From positions 682,001 through 746,000 of the forward strand of contig NZ_CP126257.1 in NCBI RefSeq assembly GCF_003234175.2: 64,000 bases of DNA, given 5' to 3'. The position numbers and the translations under genes were made by a program. This DNA is from Curtobacterium sp. MCSS17_007. GTDB lineage: Bacteria; Actinomycetota; Actinomycetes; Actinomycetales; Microbacteriaceae. A model generated the notes under the pieces. It was not told the DNA's origin. It worked only from the letters and a program-made list of their open reading frames with translations, and made no database searches. Each line of letters starts with the position of its first letter. Within the stretch, counting starts at the first letter, position 1. Of this stretch, positions 34,948 through 43,572 are shown piece by piece.

Positions 34948-37900
34948 TCAGTCCAACGTCCGTCGGGAACGTCGTCGGCTGACGAGCAGGCTCAGCCCGG
35001 GCAGAAGGAGCGCGAGCGCCAGTGCCACCGCTGTAACGATGGCCGTCCCGGTGTACGCGAGTCGCCCGGCTGTCTCGTGGGCTGCACCGGCACGCTCGTG
35101 ACCACCACCACGCGACGGACCATCGCCCGCATCGGCACCGGCACCACCTCCGGCCCCCGGACGCTCGCCGGCACCGTCCTCGGGGCTCCCGGGCCCGCCG
35201 GGACCGCCGCCGGCTCCGGGGTCTTCACCGTGGTCTTCACCGGGGTCCCCACCGTCGTCGCCGCCCTCTCCGGCGCCCGCCGCGACCAGACCGGCGTCGA
35301 CGGTCGTGTCGCGGCGCACCCCCTCGAGTGCACCGGTCGCACTCGCGACCCTGTCGATCGTGACCGGCGCGGTCTGACCGTCCGGTCCGGCGTCGGAGTC
35401 GATCGCCGGGTCGTCGCCGACGTGCTCCTCGGTGAAGTGCGTCCCGTCCGGCGCCGAGAAGCGCACGCGGTAGTCGCCCGGCCGCAGCCCGTCGAAGTGG
35501 TACCCGCCGTGGTCGTCGGTGATCGTGCGGTGTCCGACCGCGTCGCCGTGGTCGTCCGTCCCCGTCAGGGCGACGGGGACGCCGCCGACACCGGGCTCGT
35601 CGTCGTCCTGCAGGCCGTCGTCGTCCCGGTCGTCCCACACCCGGTCGCCGATCGCCCCGGCGACGACCCGGACGGTCGACGGGTTCGACTGCACCGGCAG
35701 CGCCAGGTCGGCCGTCCTGAGTCCGAAGCGGTTCACGTAGCGGTCGCCGTCCTGCTCCCCGCTCGTCGCGAGGGTGAGCCGGTGCGTGACCGTGTCACCG
35801 GCCGGGACCGGGGTCTGCCGTTCGACCCGGACCGCGGTCACCTGCGCGAGTGCGTCCGGGCAGCCGTTCACCCTGAACTCGTCCTCGGCGCACCAGCGGG
35901 TCGCTCCGCCGGGCTGGTTGCTCGGGTCTGCGCCGTCCAGGGAGACATCGGCGGGATCGGCGTCGGTGTAACGCACGACCTCGTCCCCGGCGGGGTCGGT
36001 GTCGACCGGCTCCGCGAGACCGAGGCTTCCGTGGAAGTCCGAGCCTCGTGTGTCACCTCGGTACGGCAGCACGTCGATCAGGTCGAGGTCGCCGATCGGG
36101 GTGTCGTCGGTGTTCGTGACGTCGAGGTCCCACTCTGGGTGGTCGCCGACGACGACGACGGGACGCGGCGTGCGCTTCTCGACCCCGACCCCGCCGGTGG
36201 TGACGACCTCGAGGCCGCGCTCCGCGGTCCGCCAGCGTTCGTCGGACCGGTCGGCCGGCGACTCGACGGTCGCCGTGTTGGTGATCGGGCCGGCCGGAGC
36301 CGAACGGTCGACCCGTGCGGCGTACGTGATCGGGGCGATGCGGGTGTTCGGTTCGACGTCGTGCAGCGTCCAGGTCAGGCGCTGGTGCTCCTTGCCGTCG
36401 GCGCCCTGCACCGCGTCGACCTCCGGTGCCACCGAGGCGCTGTCCTCGACGTACGACGTGTGTGCGGGCAGGACGTCGCGGACGGTGACGGTGGTCGGAC
36501 GACCGTCGGCGAAGCCGTTCGTCAGGGTCGGTCGGAGCGCGTAGTCGACGGTGTTGCCCGGCACGACCGAGCTCGTCCGGTCGGGGGTGTCGGCGGCATC
36601 GTGCCCGGGATCGACGACCGCCTTGCCGACGCGGACCAGGTCCTCGGTGAGCACCACGCTGTCGGCCAGCCCGCCGGCAGCGAGGTCGGGGTCCTGCTGG
36701 TCGTGCACCCACGACGGTCGGTGGTCACCGAAGCGAGCGTGCCCGAAGTCGCGCGCACGTGTCCCGTCGGGCGCCCGCTGCGTCGTCACGGTGGAGAACA
36801 GACCACCGGACGCTCCGCCGGGCAGGTCGCCGGTCACACGGATCGCTCCGACCGCGGCTGCGCCGCCCGGGACGTCCGCCGGGTCGTCGTACCAGGGTCC
36901 GTCGCCGTCGTCGCACGTGCGGACCTGGCCCGCGGCGGGCGACGCCATGTCGTACGCGGCGTACTGCACCCGGGCGTGCTCGAAACCGCTCGTCCACGCG
37001 GGAGCCCGACCGCCGACCGCCGTCAGGCGCTGCGTCCGGCGGTCGAACGTGTCGCAGAGGGCCGCGCCGCGGAAGGGTGCGAGCCCGGTGTTCGACAAGG
37101 TGACGTCACTGCGGAGCCGCGTGCCGCCCGTGGCCCAGGGGTCGCCCTCCTTCGCCGATCCCGCGGTCACGCTGGTGCCGTCGCTGCCGAGGCGCCGGAG
37201 TCGCTTCCCCGCGCTGCCCGGTCCGAGTTCGACGAGGTTCCGCCGGGCGCTGTTGTCCGCCGTCGGTTCCGAGCCGTCGGGGAAGTTCGGGGTTCCGCTG
37301 ACCGAGGTCGTCTGCAGCGGCGTGAAGGTGTTCACCGACTCGAGGGACGTCGGCACCGACGGGGTGGGCATCCACAGGGCGATCCAGCCGCTCACGACGT
37401 ACGGCTTCGCGCCGCCGCTGATCGGGCCGCCGCCGATGTTCCGACCGGGCATGCGCGCGGCGTCCGTCACGGCGCCGGCGATGGTCACGTCGACCTCGCC
37501 GCCCGGCGCTGCCTGCGTGCAGGTGATCCTGCCCGAGTCGGCCACGGCCCGCTCGCCACCCCCGCGGCCGCCCGGGAGGCCGCCGAACTGCACGCCGTCC
37601 TCGCCGTTCCGGCCGCAGGTGGGTCGACCGCCGTTCCAGAGCACCGCGCCCGACGGTCGATCGCCGAGCAGGTGGGACAGGTCGTCGGTGAAGTGCATGT
37701 CACCCGTGCTCCGTTCGAACCCGAGCAGTCCCTGCCCGGGCACGGGGGACTGCCAGTCGACCGTCATCGGGTAGAACAGCTGGACGCCGGGGACGCCGTC
37801 CGGCCCCGGCACGTCGGTGCGCAGGGTCGAACCGACCACGGCCTTGCTGAGGTTGTACCGCGGTGCGGCCGACACGACCGTCGTCGCCGAGGTGACCGGT

Positions 37901-38469
37901 GCGGTCGGTTCGGCGTCGTCTGCGGTCGCGGTGCCGGTCACGGCGATGCGGTCGCCGTTCCGCAGGTCCCCGGAGACGTCCAGCACGACCGGCACGGCGA
38001 CGGCGTGCCCCGAGGGGACGTCCCCGAGGTCGCAGGTGAGCCGCCGGCCCTCGACCACCGACCCTGCGCCGTTGCACGCGAGCGGGACGCCGGCCCAGCT
38101 CGTGCCCGCCGGGGCGTCGAGGAAGAAGCGCTCGTGGTGCGCGGTCCCGTCGCCGGCGGTCACGGTGACCCGGTACGTCACGGCGTCGCGGGTCCGGACC
38201 ACGCCGTTCGCGGGACCCCGGTCGGCCCCGGGGCCGTCGTCCGGAGTGAACGGATCGCGGCCGTCGGCGGCGACCTCGACGGCCAGGGCGACCACGGCCG
38301 CCGGCGAGGTCGCGGCAGCGGCGGTGCCGGACGGGCCGAGCAGGACGGCCGGGACGGCGAGCGCCACCGCACCCAGGGCAGCGACGGCGCGACCGGACGA
38401 GCGACGACGAGCGGACGAGGGATGACGAGCGGACGAGGGATGACGTGCGGACGACGGACGACGTGACAT
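34948..38469 (-). CDS. Large LAXTG-anchored surface protein with SdrD-B-like domain
   Basis: The 1173-residue protein is secreted and wall-attached. A long basic N-terminus with SSARHP repeats precedes a hydrophobic signal segment (about 27-52, ending TAAAAT). The middle (about 55-935) is a chain of beta-sandwich segments like DUF11 adhesin repeats (e.g. VVPGNTVDYALRPTLTNG, VTVRDVLPAHTSYVEDSA, DLDVTNTDDTPIGDLDLID). An SdrD-B-like domain starts at about 938 (GAIGDRVWDDRDDDGLQDDD) with YHFDGLRPGDYRVRF. A Gly/Asp-rich linker (about 1066-1136) leads to LAYTG, a membrane helix and an RRRSRRTLD tail. LAXTG is the signal of class E sortases. No sortase gene is in the window. Function is probably adhesion or cell-surface shape; the ligand is unknown. 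Confidence 0.82.
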   Translation of the reverse strand: MSRRPSSARHPSSARHPSSARRRSSGRAVAALGAVALAVPAVLLGPSGTAAAATSPAAVVALAVEVAADGRDPFTPDDGPGADRGPANGVVRTRDAVTYRVTVTAGDGTAHHERFFLDAPAGTSWAGVPLACNGAGSVVEGRRLTCDLGDVPSGHAVAVPVVLDVSGDLRNGDRIAVTGTATADDAEPTAPVTSATTVVSAAPRYNLSKAVVGSTLRTDVPGPDGVPGVQLFYPMTVDWQSPVPGQGLLGFERSTGDMHFTDDLSHLLGDRPSGAVLWNGGRPTCGRNGEDGVQFGGLPGGRGGGERAVADSGRITCTQAAPGGEVDVTIAGAVTDAARMPGRNIGGGPISGGAKPYVVSGWIALWMPTPSVPTSLESVNTFTPLQTTSVSGTPNFPDGSEPTADNSARRNLVELGPGSAGKRLRRLGSDGTSVTAGSAKEGDPWATGGTRLRSDVTLSNTGLAPFRGAALCDTFDRRTQRLTAVGGRAPAWTSGFEHARVQYAAYDMASPAAGQVRTCDDGDGPWYDDPADVPGGAAAVGAIRVTGDLPGGASGGLFSTVTTQRAPDGTRARDFGHARFGDHRPSWVHDQQDPDLAAGGLADSVVLTEDLVRVGKAVVDPGHDAADTPDRTSSVVPGNTVDYALRPTLTNGFADGRPTTVTVRDVLPAHTSYVEDSASVAPEVDAVQGADGKEHQRLTWTLHDVEPNTRIAPITYAARVDRSAPAGPITNTATVESPADRSDERWRTAERGLEVVTTGGVGVEKRTPRPVVVVGDHPEWDLDVTNTDDTPIGDLDLIDVLPYRGDTRGSDFHGSLGLAEPVDTDPAGDEVVRYTDADPADVSLDGADPSNQPGGATRWCAEDEFRVNGCPDALAQVTAVRVERQTPVPAGDTVTHRLTLATSGEQDGDRYVNRFGLRTADLALPVQSNPSTVRVVAGAIGDRVWDDRDDDGLQDDDEPGVGGVPVALTGTDDHGDAVGHRTITDDHGGYHFDGLRPGDYRVRFSAPDGTHFTEEHVGDDPAIDSDAGPDGQTAPVTIDRVASATGALEGVRRDTTVDAGLVAAGAGEGGDDGGDPGEDHGEDPGAGGGPGGPGSPEDGAGERPGAGGGAGADAGDGPSRGGGHERAGAAHETAGRLAYTGTAIVTAVALALALLLPGLSLLVSRRRSRRTLD
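38404..38457. repeat. Three 18-bp tandem repeats in the surface-protein gene
   Basis: Three consecutive 18-bp units (consensus ACGAGCGGACGAGGGATG) encode the SSARHP repeats before the signal peptide. The unit length is a multiple of three, so slippage would change n-region length without breaking the frame. Confidence 0.75.
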
Positions 38470-38546
38470 GGCGCTCCTCGGTCAGGGATCGGGTTCGACG
38501 AACGCCCCACCCTGACTCGACCTCGGCCCCGCCGCCGAACATTCTG

Positions 38547-38557
38547 CATGTCACATG
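38547..38557. promoter_or_regulatory. Small palindrome upstream of the surface-protein gene
   Basis: CATGT-C-ACATG (38547-38557) lies in an A/T-richer stretch between the uxaC stop and the surface-protein start; TGCA flanks it on both sides. A promoter for the surface gene probably lies here, but no clear -35/-10 pair was seen. Confidence 0.3.
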
Positions 38558-38570
38558 TGCATCATGCCGG

Positions 38571-40010
38571 TCAGAGCTTGAACGTCGCCCGCGGGATGTC
38601 CGACACGATCCGCCGCGCCGTGTGCACCGCGTCCTCCTCCGACAGCTGGTGCGTCACCACGAGCGACGCCAGGTACGCCGCATCTGCACGCCGCGCCATG
38701 TCGTGCCGCGCGGGGATCGAGCAGTACGCCCGGGTGTCGTCGATGAAGCCCGAGGTCTTCGTGAACCCCGCCGAGTCCGTGACCGCCGACCGGTACCGGC
38801 CGATCGCAGCGGGGGTGTCGATGAACCACCACGGGGCTCCCGCGTACACGGCAGGGTAGAAGCCGGCGAGCGGTCCGATCTCCCGCGAGAACACGGTCTC
38901 GTCCACCGTGAAGAGCACGAGGTGGAACCCGGGCGCGGTGCCGAAGGCCTCGAGCAGCGGACGGAGCGGCTCGGTGAACGCCCCGACCGCGGGCAGGTCG
39001 TGCCCCGTGTCCGGGCCGAAGCGCTCGAGGGTGGGGGCGTGGTGGTTCCGGAGCACCCCGGGGTGCAGCTGCATGACGAGGCCGTCCTCGACGCTCATCT
39101 CGGCCCACCGGTAGAGCATGTCGTGGCGGTACGCGACGGCCTCCGCCGCGGTGATGCCCGACGGGCCCTGCAGCGCCGCCGCGTGGATGCGGGAACGCTC
39201 GGCCGCCGACAGCGGCATCGATCCAGCGTCGAGGACGCCCGTGTCGGTGGCGGTCGCGCCGTGCTCGATGAAGTACCGGCGCCGGTTCCGCAACGCCGCC
39301 AGCAGGCCGTCGTGGGTCCCGGTGTCGATGCCGGCGGCCGCGCCGATCGAGGCGACCACGTCCCTCCAGTCCGGACGTGACGGGTCGAACACGGCATCCG
39401 CGCGGAAGGTGGGCAGCACCCGGCCGGTGAACGTCGGGTCGGCGGCGAGGCGCGCGTGCGCCGCGAGGTCGTCCGTCGGGCCGTCCGTGGTGGCGAGCAC
39501 CTCGATGCCGAAGGCGTCGAACAACGCGCGCGGTCGGAGCGCCGGGGTGGTCAGCAGCGTGGCGATCCGGTCGTACTGCTCGTCCGCGTTCGCGGCCGAG
39601 GGCTGCTCCGTCAGGCCGAACACGTCGTGCAGCTCCGTCTCGAACCAGTAGCGGACGGGCGTCGCGGCGAAGTCCGCCCAGTGCTCCGCGAGTCGCCGCC
39701 AGACCTCGCGGCCGGGAGGCACGGGGTGCGTCCCCGACAGGTCGGCCCGACCCAGCTCGTGCAGTCCCACCCCGTTGGCGTGCAGGAGCCGCAGGACGTA
39801 GTGGTCCGGGGTGACGAGGAGGGCGGCAGGGTCCGGGAACGGCTGGTCGTCCGCGATGCGCACCGCGTCGACGTGCCCGTGGGGGGAGATGATCGGTGCG
39901 TCACGGACCGCCTCGTAGACGGTCCTGGCGACCGCACGCGTACCGGGGTCGGCCGGGAACAGCCGGTCGGGGTGCGATGCCAGTGCGGTGGTCGTGGTGG
40001 TGGGGGTCAT
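38571..40010 (-). CDS. uxaC: Glucuronate (uronate) isomerase
   Basis: UxaC isomerises D-glucuronate to D-fructuronate (and galacturonate to tagaturonate). The 479-residue protein belongs to the amidohydrolase superfamily and has the metal-binding HGH motif at His44-His46 (IISPHGHVDA); further landmarks are LFDAFGIEVLATTDGPTDDL and the Arg/Asp-rich FTVDETVFSREIG region. The ATG at 40010 has AAGGAG 8 nt upstream. It follows the LacI regulator gene by 11 nt on the same strand and faces the importer and the fructuronate reductase across the operator. It is probably induced by uronates or aldouronates. Confidence 0.94.
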   Translation of the reverse strand: MTPTTTTTALASHPDRLFPADPGTRAVARTVYEAVRDAPIISPHGHVDAVRIADDQPFPDPAALLVTPDHYVLRLLHANGVGLHELGRADLSGTHPVPPGREVWRRLAEHWADFAATPVRYWFETELHDVFGLTEQPSAANADEQYDRIATLLTTPALRPRALFDAFGIEVLATTDGPTDDLAAHARLAADPTFTGRVLPTFRADAVFDPSRPDWRDVVASIGAAAGIDTGTHDGLLAALRNRRRYFIEHGATATDTGVLDAGSMPLSAAERSRIHAAALQGPSGITAAEAVAYRHDMLYRWAEMSVEDGLVMQLHPGVLRNHHAPTLERFGPDTGHDLPAVGAFTEPLRPLLEAFGTAPGFHLVLFTVDETVFSREIGPLAGFYPAVYAGAPWWFIDTPAAIGRYRSAVTDSAGFTKTSGFIDDTRAYCSIPARHDMARRADAAYLASLVVTHQLSEEDAVHTARRIVSDIPRATFKL

Positions 40011-40021
40011 CGTCGACTCCT

Positions 40022-41062
40022 TCAGGCGGGGCGGACCGGTGCCGGTCCGGTGGACTCGCGGACGGTCAGGTGGGTGGGCAGCGCGACGGCGCCCGACATG
40101 TGCTCGCCGGGTGGTTCGTCGGCGGGGATCGCGCCGAGCCGTCCGAGCAGCATCCGGATCGCGACCCGGCCGGCCCGCTCGATGGGCGAGGTCATGGTGG
40201 TGAGCGGCGGGTTGCAGAAGTCGGCACCGAAGATGTCGTCGCACCCCACGACGCTCATCTCCTCGGGGACGCGGACACCCCGCTCCCGCAGCCTCGTGAG
40301 CATGCCGATCGCGATGAGGTCGTTGAACGCGATGCACGCGGTGGCACCGGCGTGCACGGCGGCGTCGGCCGCGGCCGCACCCGAGTCGACGAACGGCGCG
40401 TGCGGACCGATCCGCGCGACGCGGACGCCCAGCCGCTTCGCGACCCGCACGAGTGCGCGCCAGCGACGCTCGTTCGACCAGGAGCTGTCCGGTCCGGCGA
40501 CGTAGAGCACGTCACGGTGGCCGAGGGACACCAGGTGCTGCACCGCCTGCTCGACCCCGCCGGGGGTGTCGATGAGCACCGAGGGCACACCGGTCGGTCG
40601 CCGGTTCACGACCACGAGCGGCGTGCGCTCCGCGAACCGGGCGATCTGCGTGTCCGACAGGCGGGACGCCGTGAGCACCGCACCGTCGGCCTTCCCGGCG
40701 ACGGCGCTGAGCGCGGCCATCTCGGCGTCGGCGGACTCCTCGGTGTCGACGAGCAGCTGCGTCCACCCGGCGGCCGACAGCTGGTGTTGCGTGCCCCGGA
40801 TGACGTCGAAGTAGAACGGGTTCGTGATGTCGGACACCAGGACGGCGACCGCCCGGGTCCGTCCCGACGTCAGCGCTCGCGCCTGCGAGTTGGGCACGTA
40901 GCCGAGCTCGCGTGCGGCCTGCTGGATGCGCTCCTGCGTCGCACGGTTCACCCGGTCGGGCAGGGACAGCGCGCGCGACACGGTCGAGGGTGCGACCCCG
41001 GTCGCGTCGGCGATGTCCCGGATCGTCACCCGCCGGGCGGTGTCGGTGTCTGCGCTGCTCAC
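40022..41062 (-). CDS. LacI-family regulator of the hexuronate locus
   Basis: This 346-residue repressor has an N-terminal helix-turn-helix at about 12-32 (VTIRDIADATGVAPSTVSRA), the hinge LGYVPNSQARALTSGRT, and a sugar-binding domain with SVVGCDDIFGADFCNPPL. GTG 41062 is 6 nt after TAGCTT (41069-41074); the matching -35 TTGCCA (41093-41098) lies inside the large palindrome, so it should repress itself and the opposing importer genes. The neighbouring genes suggest that a uronic-acid sugar or its catabolite is the inducer; this is inference. The regulator being LacI-type differs from the GntR-type UxuR/ExuR known in enterobacteria. Confidence 0.9.
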   Translation of the reverse strand: MSSADTDTARRVTIRDIADATGVAPSTVSRALSLPDRVNRATQERIQQAARELGYVPNSQARALTSGRTRAVAVLVSDITNPFYFDVIRGTQHQLSAAGWTQLLVDTEESADAEMAALSAVAGKADGAVLTASRLSDTQIARFAERTPLVVVNRRPTGVPSVLIDTPGGVEQAVQHLVSLGHRDVLYVAGPDSSWSNERRWRALVRVAKRLGVRVARIGPHAPFVDSGAAAADAAVHAGATACIAFNDLIAIGMLTRLRERGVRVPEEMSVVGCDDIFGADFCNPPLTTMTSPIERAGRVAIRMLLGRLGAIPADEPPGEHMSGAVALPTHLTVRESTGPAPVRPA

Positions 41063-41068
41063 GAGCCG

Positions 41069-41131
41069 AAGCTAGGCCGCGATGGCAACAACTGGCAACC
41101 GGTTGCCGGTTGTTGCCACGGACGGGACAGT
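41069..41131. promoter_or_regulatory. 36-bp palindromic operator over two divergent promoters
   Basis: A palindrome spanning 41083-41118 is perfect except for one pair; its half is TGGCAACAACTGGCAACC (41083-41100). It contains an inner LacI-type core GGCAACCGGTTGCC (41094-41107). On the plus strand TTGCCG (41103-41108), 17 bp and GACAGT (41126-41131) make a promoter; on the minus strand TTGCCA (41093-41098), 18 bp and TAGCTT (41069-41074) make another. Both -35 boxes sit in the palindrome. Two overlapping half-site pairs suggest binding of two dimers. Confidence 0.82.
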
Positions 41132-41206
41132 GGGTGCCACGCCGGCAGCGCAGCCGACGTCCCGGGCAGAGTCGCCCGGTGCAGGTGTCGAGGAGGAAAC
41201 CCCCGC

Positions 41207-42559
41207 ATGAGCACAGCAAGACGCAGGACCCGCGTCCTGGTCGGTGCCGCCGTCGTCGCCGTCGCCGCCCTCTCGCTGCAGGGGTGCGCGATCGTGGACG
41301 GCAGCGGCGACGACCCGGACACCCTCCGCGTGATGATGGCCGCGGACACGACCTACCCAGAGGAACGCGCGCAGTGGCAGCGCGAGACCGCCGCCGAGTT
41401 CGAGCGGACCACGGGTGCCGACATCCAGTGGGAGACGTACTCCTCGGCGCAGGAGGAACTCACCGCGATCCAGACGAGCGTCATCTCGGGGCAGGGCCCC
41501 GACGTGTACGCCATCGGCACGACGTTCACCCCCACCGCGTACGCCACCGGCGCCTTCGTCGAGATGGGCCCGGAGCAGTGGGGCGCGGTCGGCGGCAAGG
41601 ACCAGTTCGCCCCGGCCTCCCTCGGCATCTCCGGCCCGAGCACCACGGAGCAGATCGGGATCCCGTTCGCCAGCCGGCCGTTCGTGATGGCGGTGAACAC
41701 CGAGCTCCTGGAACGCGCCGGCATCACCGAACTCCCCACCACCTGGGACGAGCTCACCGAGGACGCCCGGAAGACCACCGGTGACGGCACCTACGGCATG
41801 GCCGTCGCCTACGCCGACGGCTTCGACCCGTGGAAGTTCGTCTGGGGCATGGCGCAGAACGCCGGCAACACCATCGTCGACGGCAGCAGGGCCGAACTCG
41901 ACGCCCCCGCGGTCGAGAACGCGTACCGCACGTACTTCGACTGGGTGACGAAGGACGGGGTGGTCGACCCCGCCGCGATCGGCTGGAACAACGCGCAGGC
42001 GCTCGCGCAGTTCGCCGACGGCAAGGCCGCGTTCTTCCCGATGACCACGACGACGTCGCTCAACTCGCTGCAGGGCTCCGCCGTCGACGGGAAGTACGAG
42101 TACGCCCTGCTGCCGACCGTGCCACCGGGCGCCACCGAGCGTCCCGCCGACGGCATCGAGGCGGCGAGCATCCTGTCCGGCGACAACCTCGTCGTCGCCG
42201 ACTACGGGTCGAAGCAGGACCTGTCGTTCGCGTTCGTGCGGCAGGTGTCCTCGCCGGAAGCCCAGGAACGGTACTTCGAACTGTTCGGGCAGCTGCCGAC
42301 GAACACCACCGCGGCCGACCGCATCGCCGAGCAGAACCCCGACCTCGCACCCATCGTCCGCGCCGGCGAACTGTCGAAGCCCACCGCCTTCACCGGCGCG
42401 TGGTCCGACGTGCAGCTCTCGCTCGTCGACGTCGTCGTGCAGTCGATCCCGTCGCTGAAGCGCGGCGAGGTCAGCGACGACCAGCTCCGGAAGCGCCTCG
42501 CAGCGGCGCAGCGGGACGCCCAGGCAACACTCGACCGTCAGAAGAACGGAGGGCTGTGA
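41207..42559 (+). CDS. ABC sugar transporter substrate-binding lipoprotein (uronate locus)
   Basis: This 450-residue extracellular lipoprotein starts with an Arg-rich n-region, a hydrophobic core and the lipobox LQGC with Cys27. The mature protein is a family-1 binding protein (phrases EFERTTGADIQWETYSS, VISGQGPDVYAIGTTF, NTELLERAGITELPTTWDEL). AGGAGG lies 9 nt before the ATG. It is the first gene of the long operon that runs through to the ManD gene, following the palindromic operator. The ligand is probably a uronic-acid oligosaccharide such as an aldouronate from glucuronoxylan, judged from neighbours only. Confidence 0.9.
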   Translation: MSTARRRTRVLVGAAVVAVAALSLQGCAIVDGSGDDPDTLRVMMAADTTYPEERAQWQRETAAEFERTTGADIQWETYSSAQEELTAIQTSVISGQGPDVYAIGTTFTPTAYATGAFVEMGPEQWGAVGGKDQFAPASLGISGPSTTEQIGIPFASRPFVMAVNTELLERAGITELPTTWDELTEDARKTTGDGTYGMAVAYADGFDPWKFVWGMAQNAGNTIVDGSRAELDAPAVENAYRTYFDWVTKDGVVDPAAIGWNNAQALAQFADGKAAFFPMTTTTSLNSLQGSAVDGKYEYALLPTVPPGATERPADGIEAASILSGDNLVVADYGSKQDLSFAFVRQVSSPEAQERYFELFGQLPTNTTAADRIAEQNPDLAPIVRAGELSKPTAFTGAWSDVQLSLVDVVVQSIPSLKRGEVSDDQLRKRLAAAQRDAQATLDRQKNGGL

Positions 42560-43572
42560 TGACCACCACGCAGGCCCGGCCCCGCCAGGAGACCGCGCGC
42601 GAGGTCCGCCCGCACGGGAAGACCCCGTTGTACAAACGCGAGCGGCCGCTCTGGATGCTCCTGCCCGGCGGCGTCCTCATGCTCGCCGTCATCGTCGTGC
42701 CGCTGCTCGTCGGTGTGTACATCGCGATGCTCGACCTCGACCAGTACACGCTGCGCCAGTGGTTCAGCGCCCCCTTCGTCGGGTTCGCGAACTTCGCAGA
42801 GGCCTTCACCGACTCGCCGCTGCTCGACTCGATCTGGATCTCGGTGTCCCTCTCGGTGCTCGTCACCGCCGTGACCGTGCCGATCGGGGTCGCCGCGGCG
42901 ATCTCGACGCAGAACCGGTTCCCCGGCCGCGGGCTCGTCCGGTCGATCTACCTGATCCCGTACGTGTTGCCGGCCTTCGTCGTCGGCACGTTCTTCCGGA
43001 CGATGCTGCAGCCGCAGGGCGTGGTGAACACCGTGCTCGGCACCGACGTCCTGTGGCTGAACGGCTCCGCGTCGTACTGGGCGCTCGCCGGGGTCATGGT
43101 GTGGACGAGCTGGCCGTTCGTCTACCTGCTGTCCCTGGCCGGGCTCCAGGCGGTCGACAACGAGGTGCACGAGGCAGCGGCACTCGACGGGGTGACGTGG
43201 TGGGCGAAGCTCCGCTACATCGTCTTCCCGTACCTGCGCGGACCGCTGAGCCTGGCGGTCATCATCTCGATCCTGCACAACATCAACAACTTCACGCTGC
43301 CGTTCGTGCTGTTCGGCATCCCGCTCCCGTCGAGCGTCGAGGTGATGCCCGTGCTGACCTACATCGCGAGCTTCCAGTCCTTCCGCTTCGGCCTGTCCGC
43401 GGCGATGGCGATCTGCTCGCTGGTGATCGTCGCGATCCCGCTGTTCGTCTACCTGCGGGCCGTGCAGCTCGACACCGGTGACGACGCGGGGCCCACCCGC
43501 AAGCAGCGCCGCGCCGACCGCGCGCTGCTCACCGCCCCGGCCGCCGCCGACATGGAGGGAGCCCGCGCATGA
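42559..43572 (+). CDS. ABC sugar transporter permease (MalF-like, uronate locus)
   Basis: The first membrane subunit of the importer has 337 residues, about six helices and the ATPase-contact loop EVHEAAALDGVTWWAKLRYI. It starts at ATG 42559, overlapping the binding-protein stop by one base (a GTG immediately before could also serve). A short charged C-terminal tail (about 310-337) follows the last helix. As at the first locus, no ATPase gene is encoded with it, implying a shared MsiK-type ATPase elsewhere in the genome. Confidence 0.9.
   Translation: MTTTQARPRQETAREVRPHGKTPLYKRERPLWMLLPGGVLMLAVIVVPLLVGVYIAMLDLDQYTLRQWFSAPFVGFANFAEAFTDSPLLDSIWISVSLSVLVTAVTVPIGVAAAISTQNRFPGRGLVRSIYLIPYVLPAFVVGTFFRTMLQPQGVVNTVLGTDVLWLNGSASYWALAGVMVWTSWPFVYLLSLAGLQAVDNEVHEAAALDGVTWWAKLRYIVFPYLRGPLSLAVIISILHNINNFTLPFVLFGIPLPSSVEVMPVLTYIASFQSFRFGLSAAMAICSLVIVAIPLFVYLRAVQLDTGDDAGPTRKQRRADRALLTAPAAADMEGARA

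Noticed and set aside
35077-38466. A 1129-codon plus-strand frame opposite the large surface protein
   Set aside because: It has no signal peptide or recognisable motif, and the minus-strand frame has a signal, repeats, an SdrD-B-like domain and a sorting signal.
39896-42559. An 887-codon frame extending the second binding protein upstream
   Set aside because: It would run through the LacI gene and the operator; the lipoprotein signal and ribosome site place the start at 41207.
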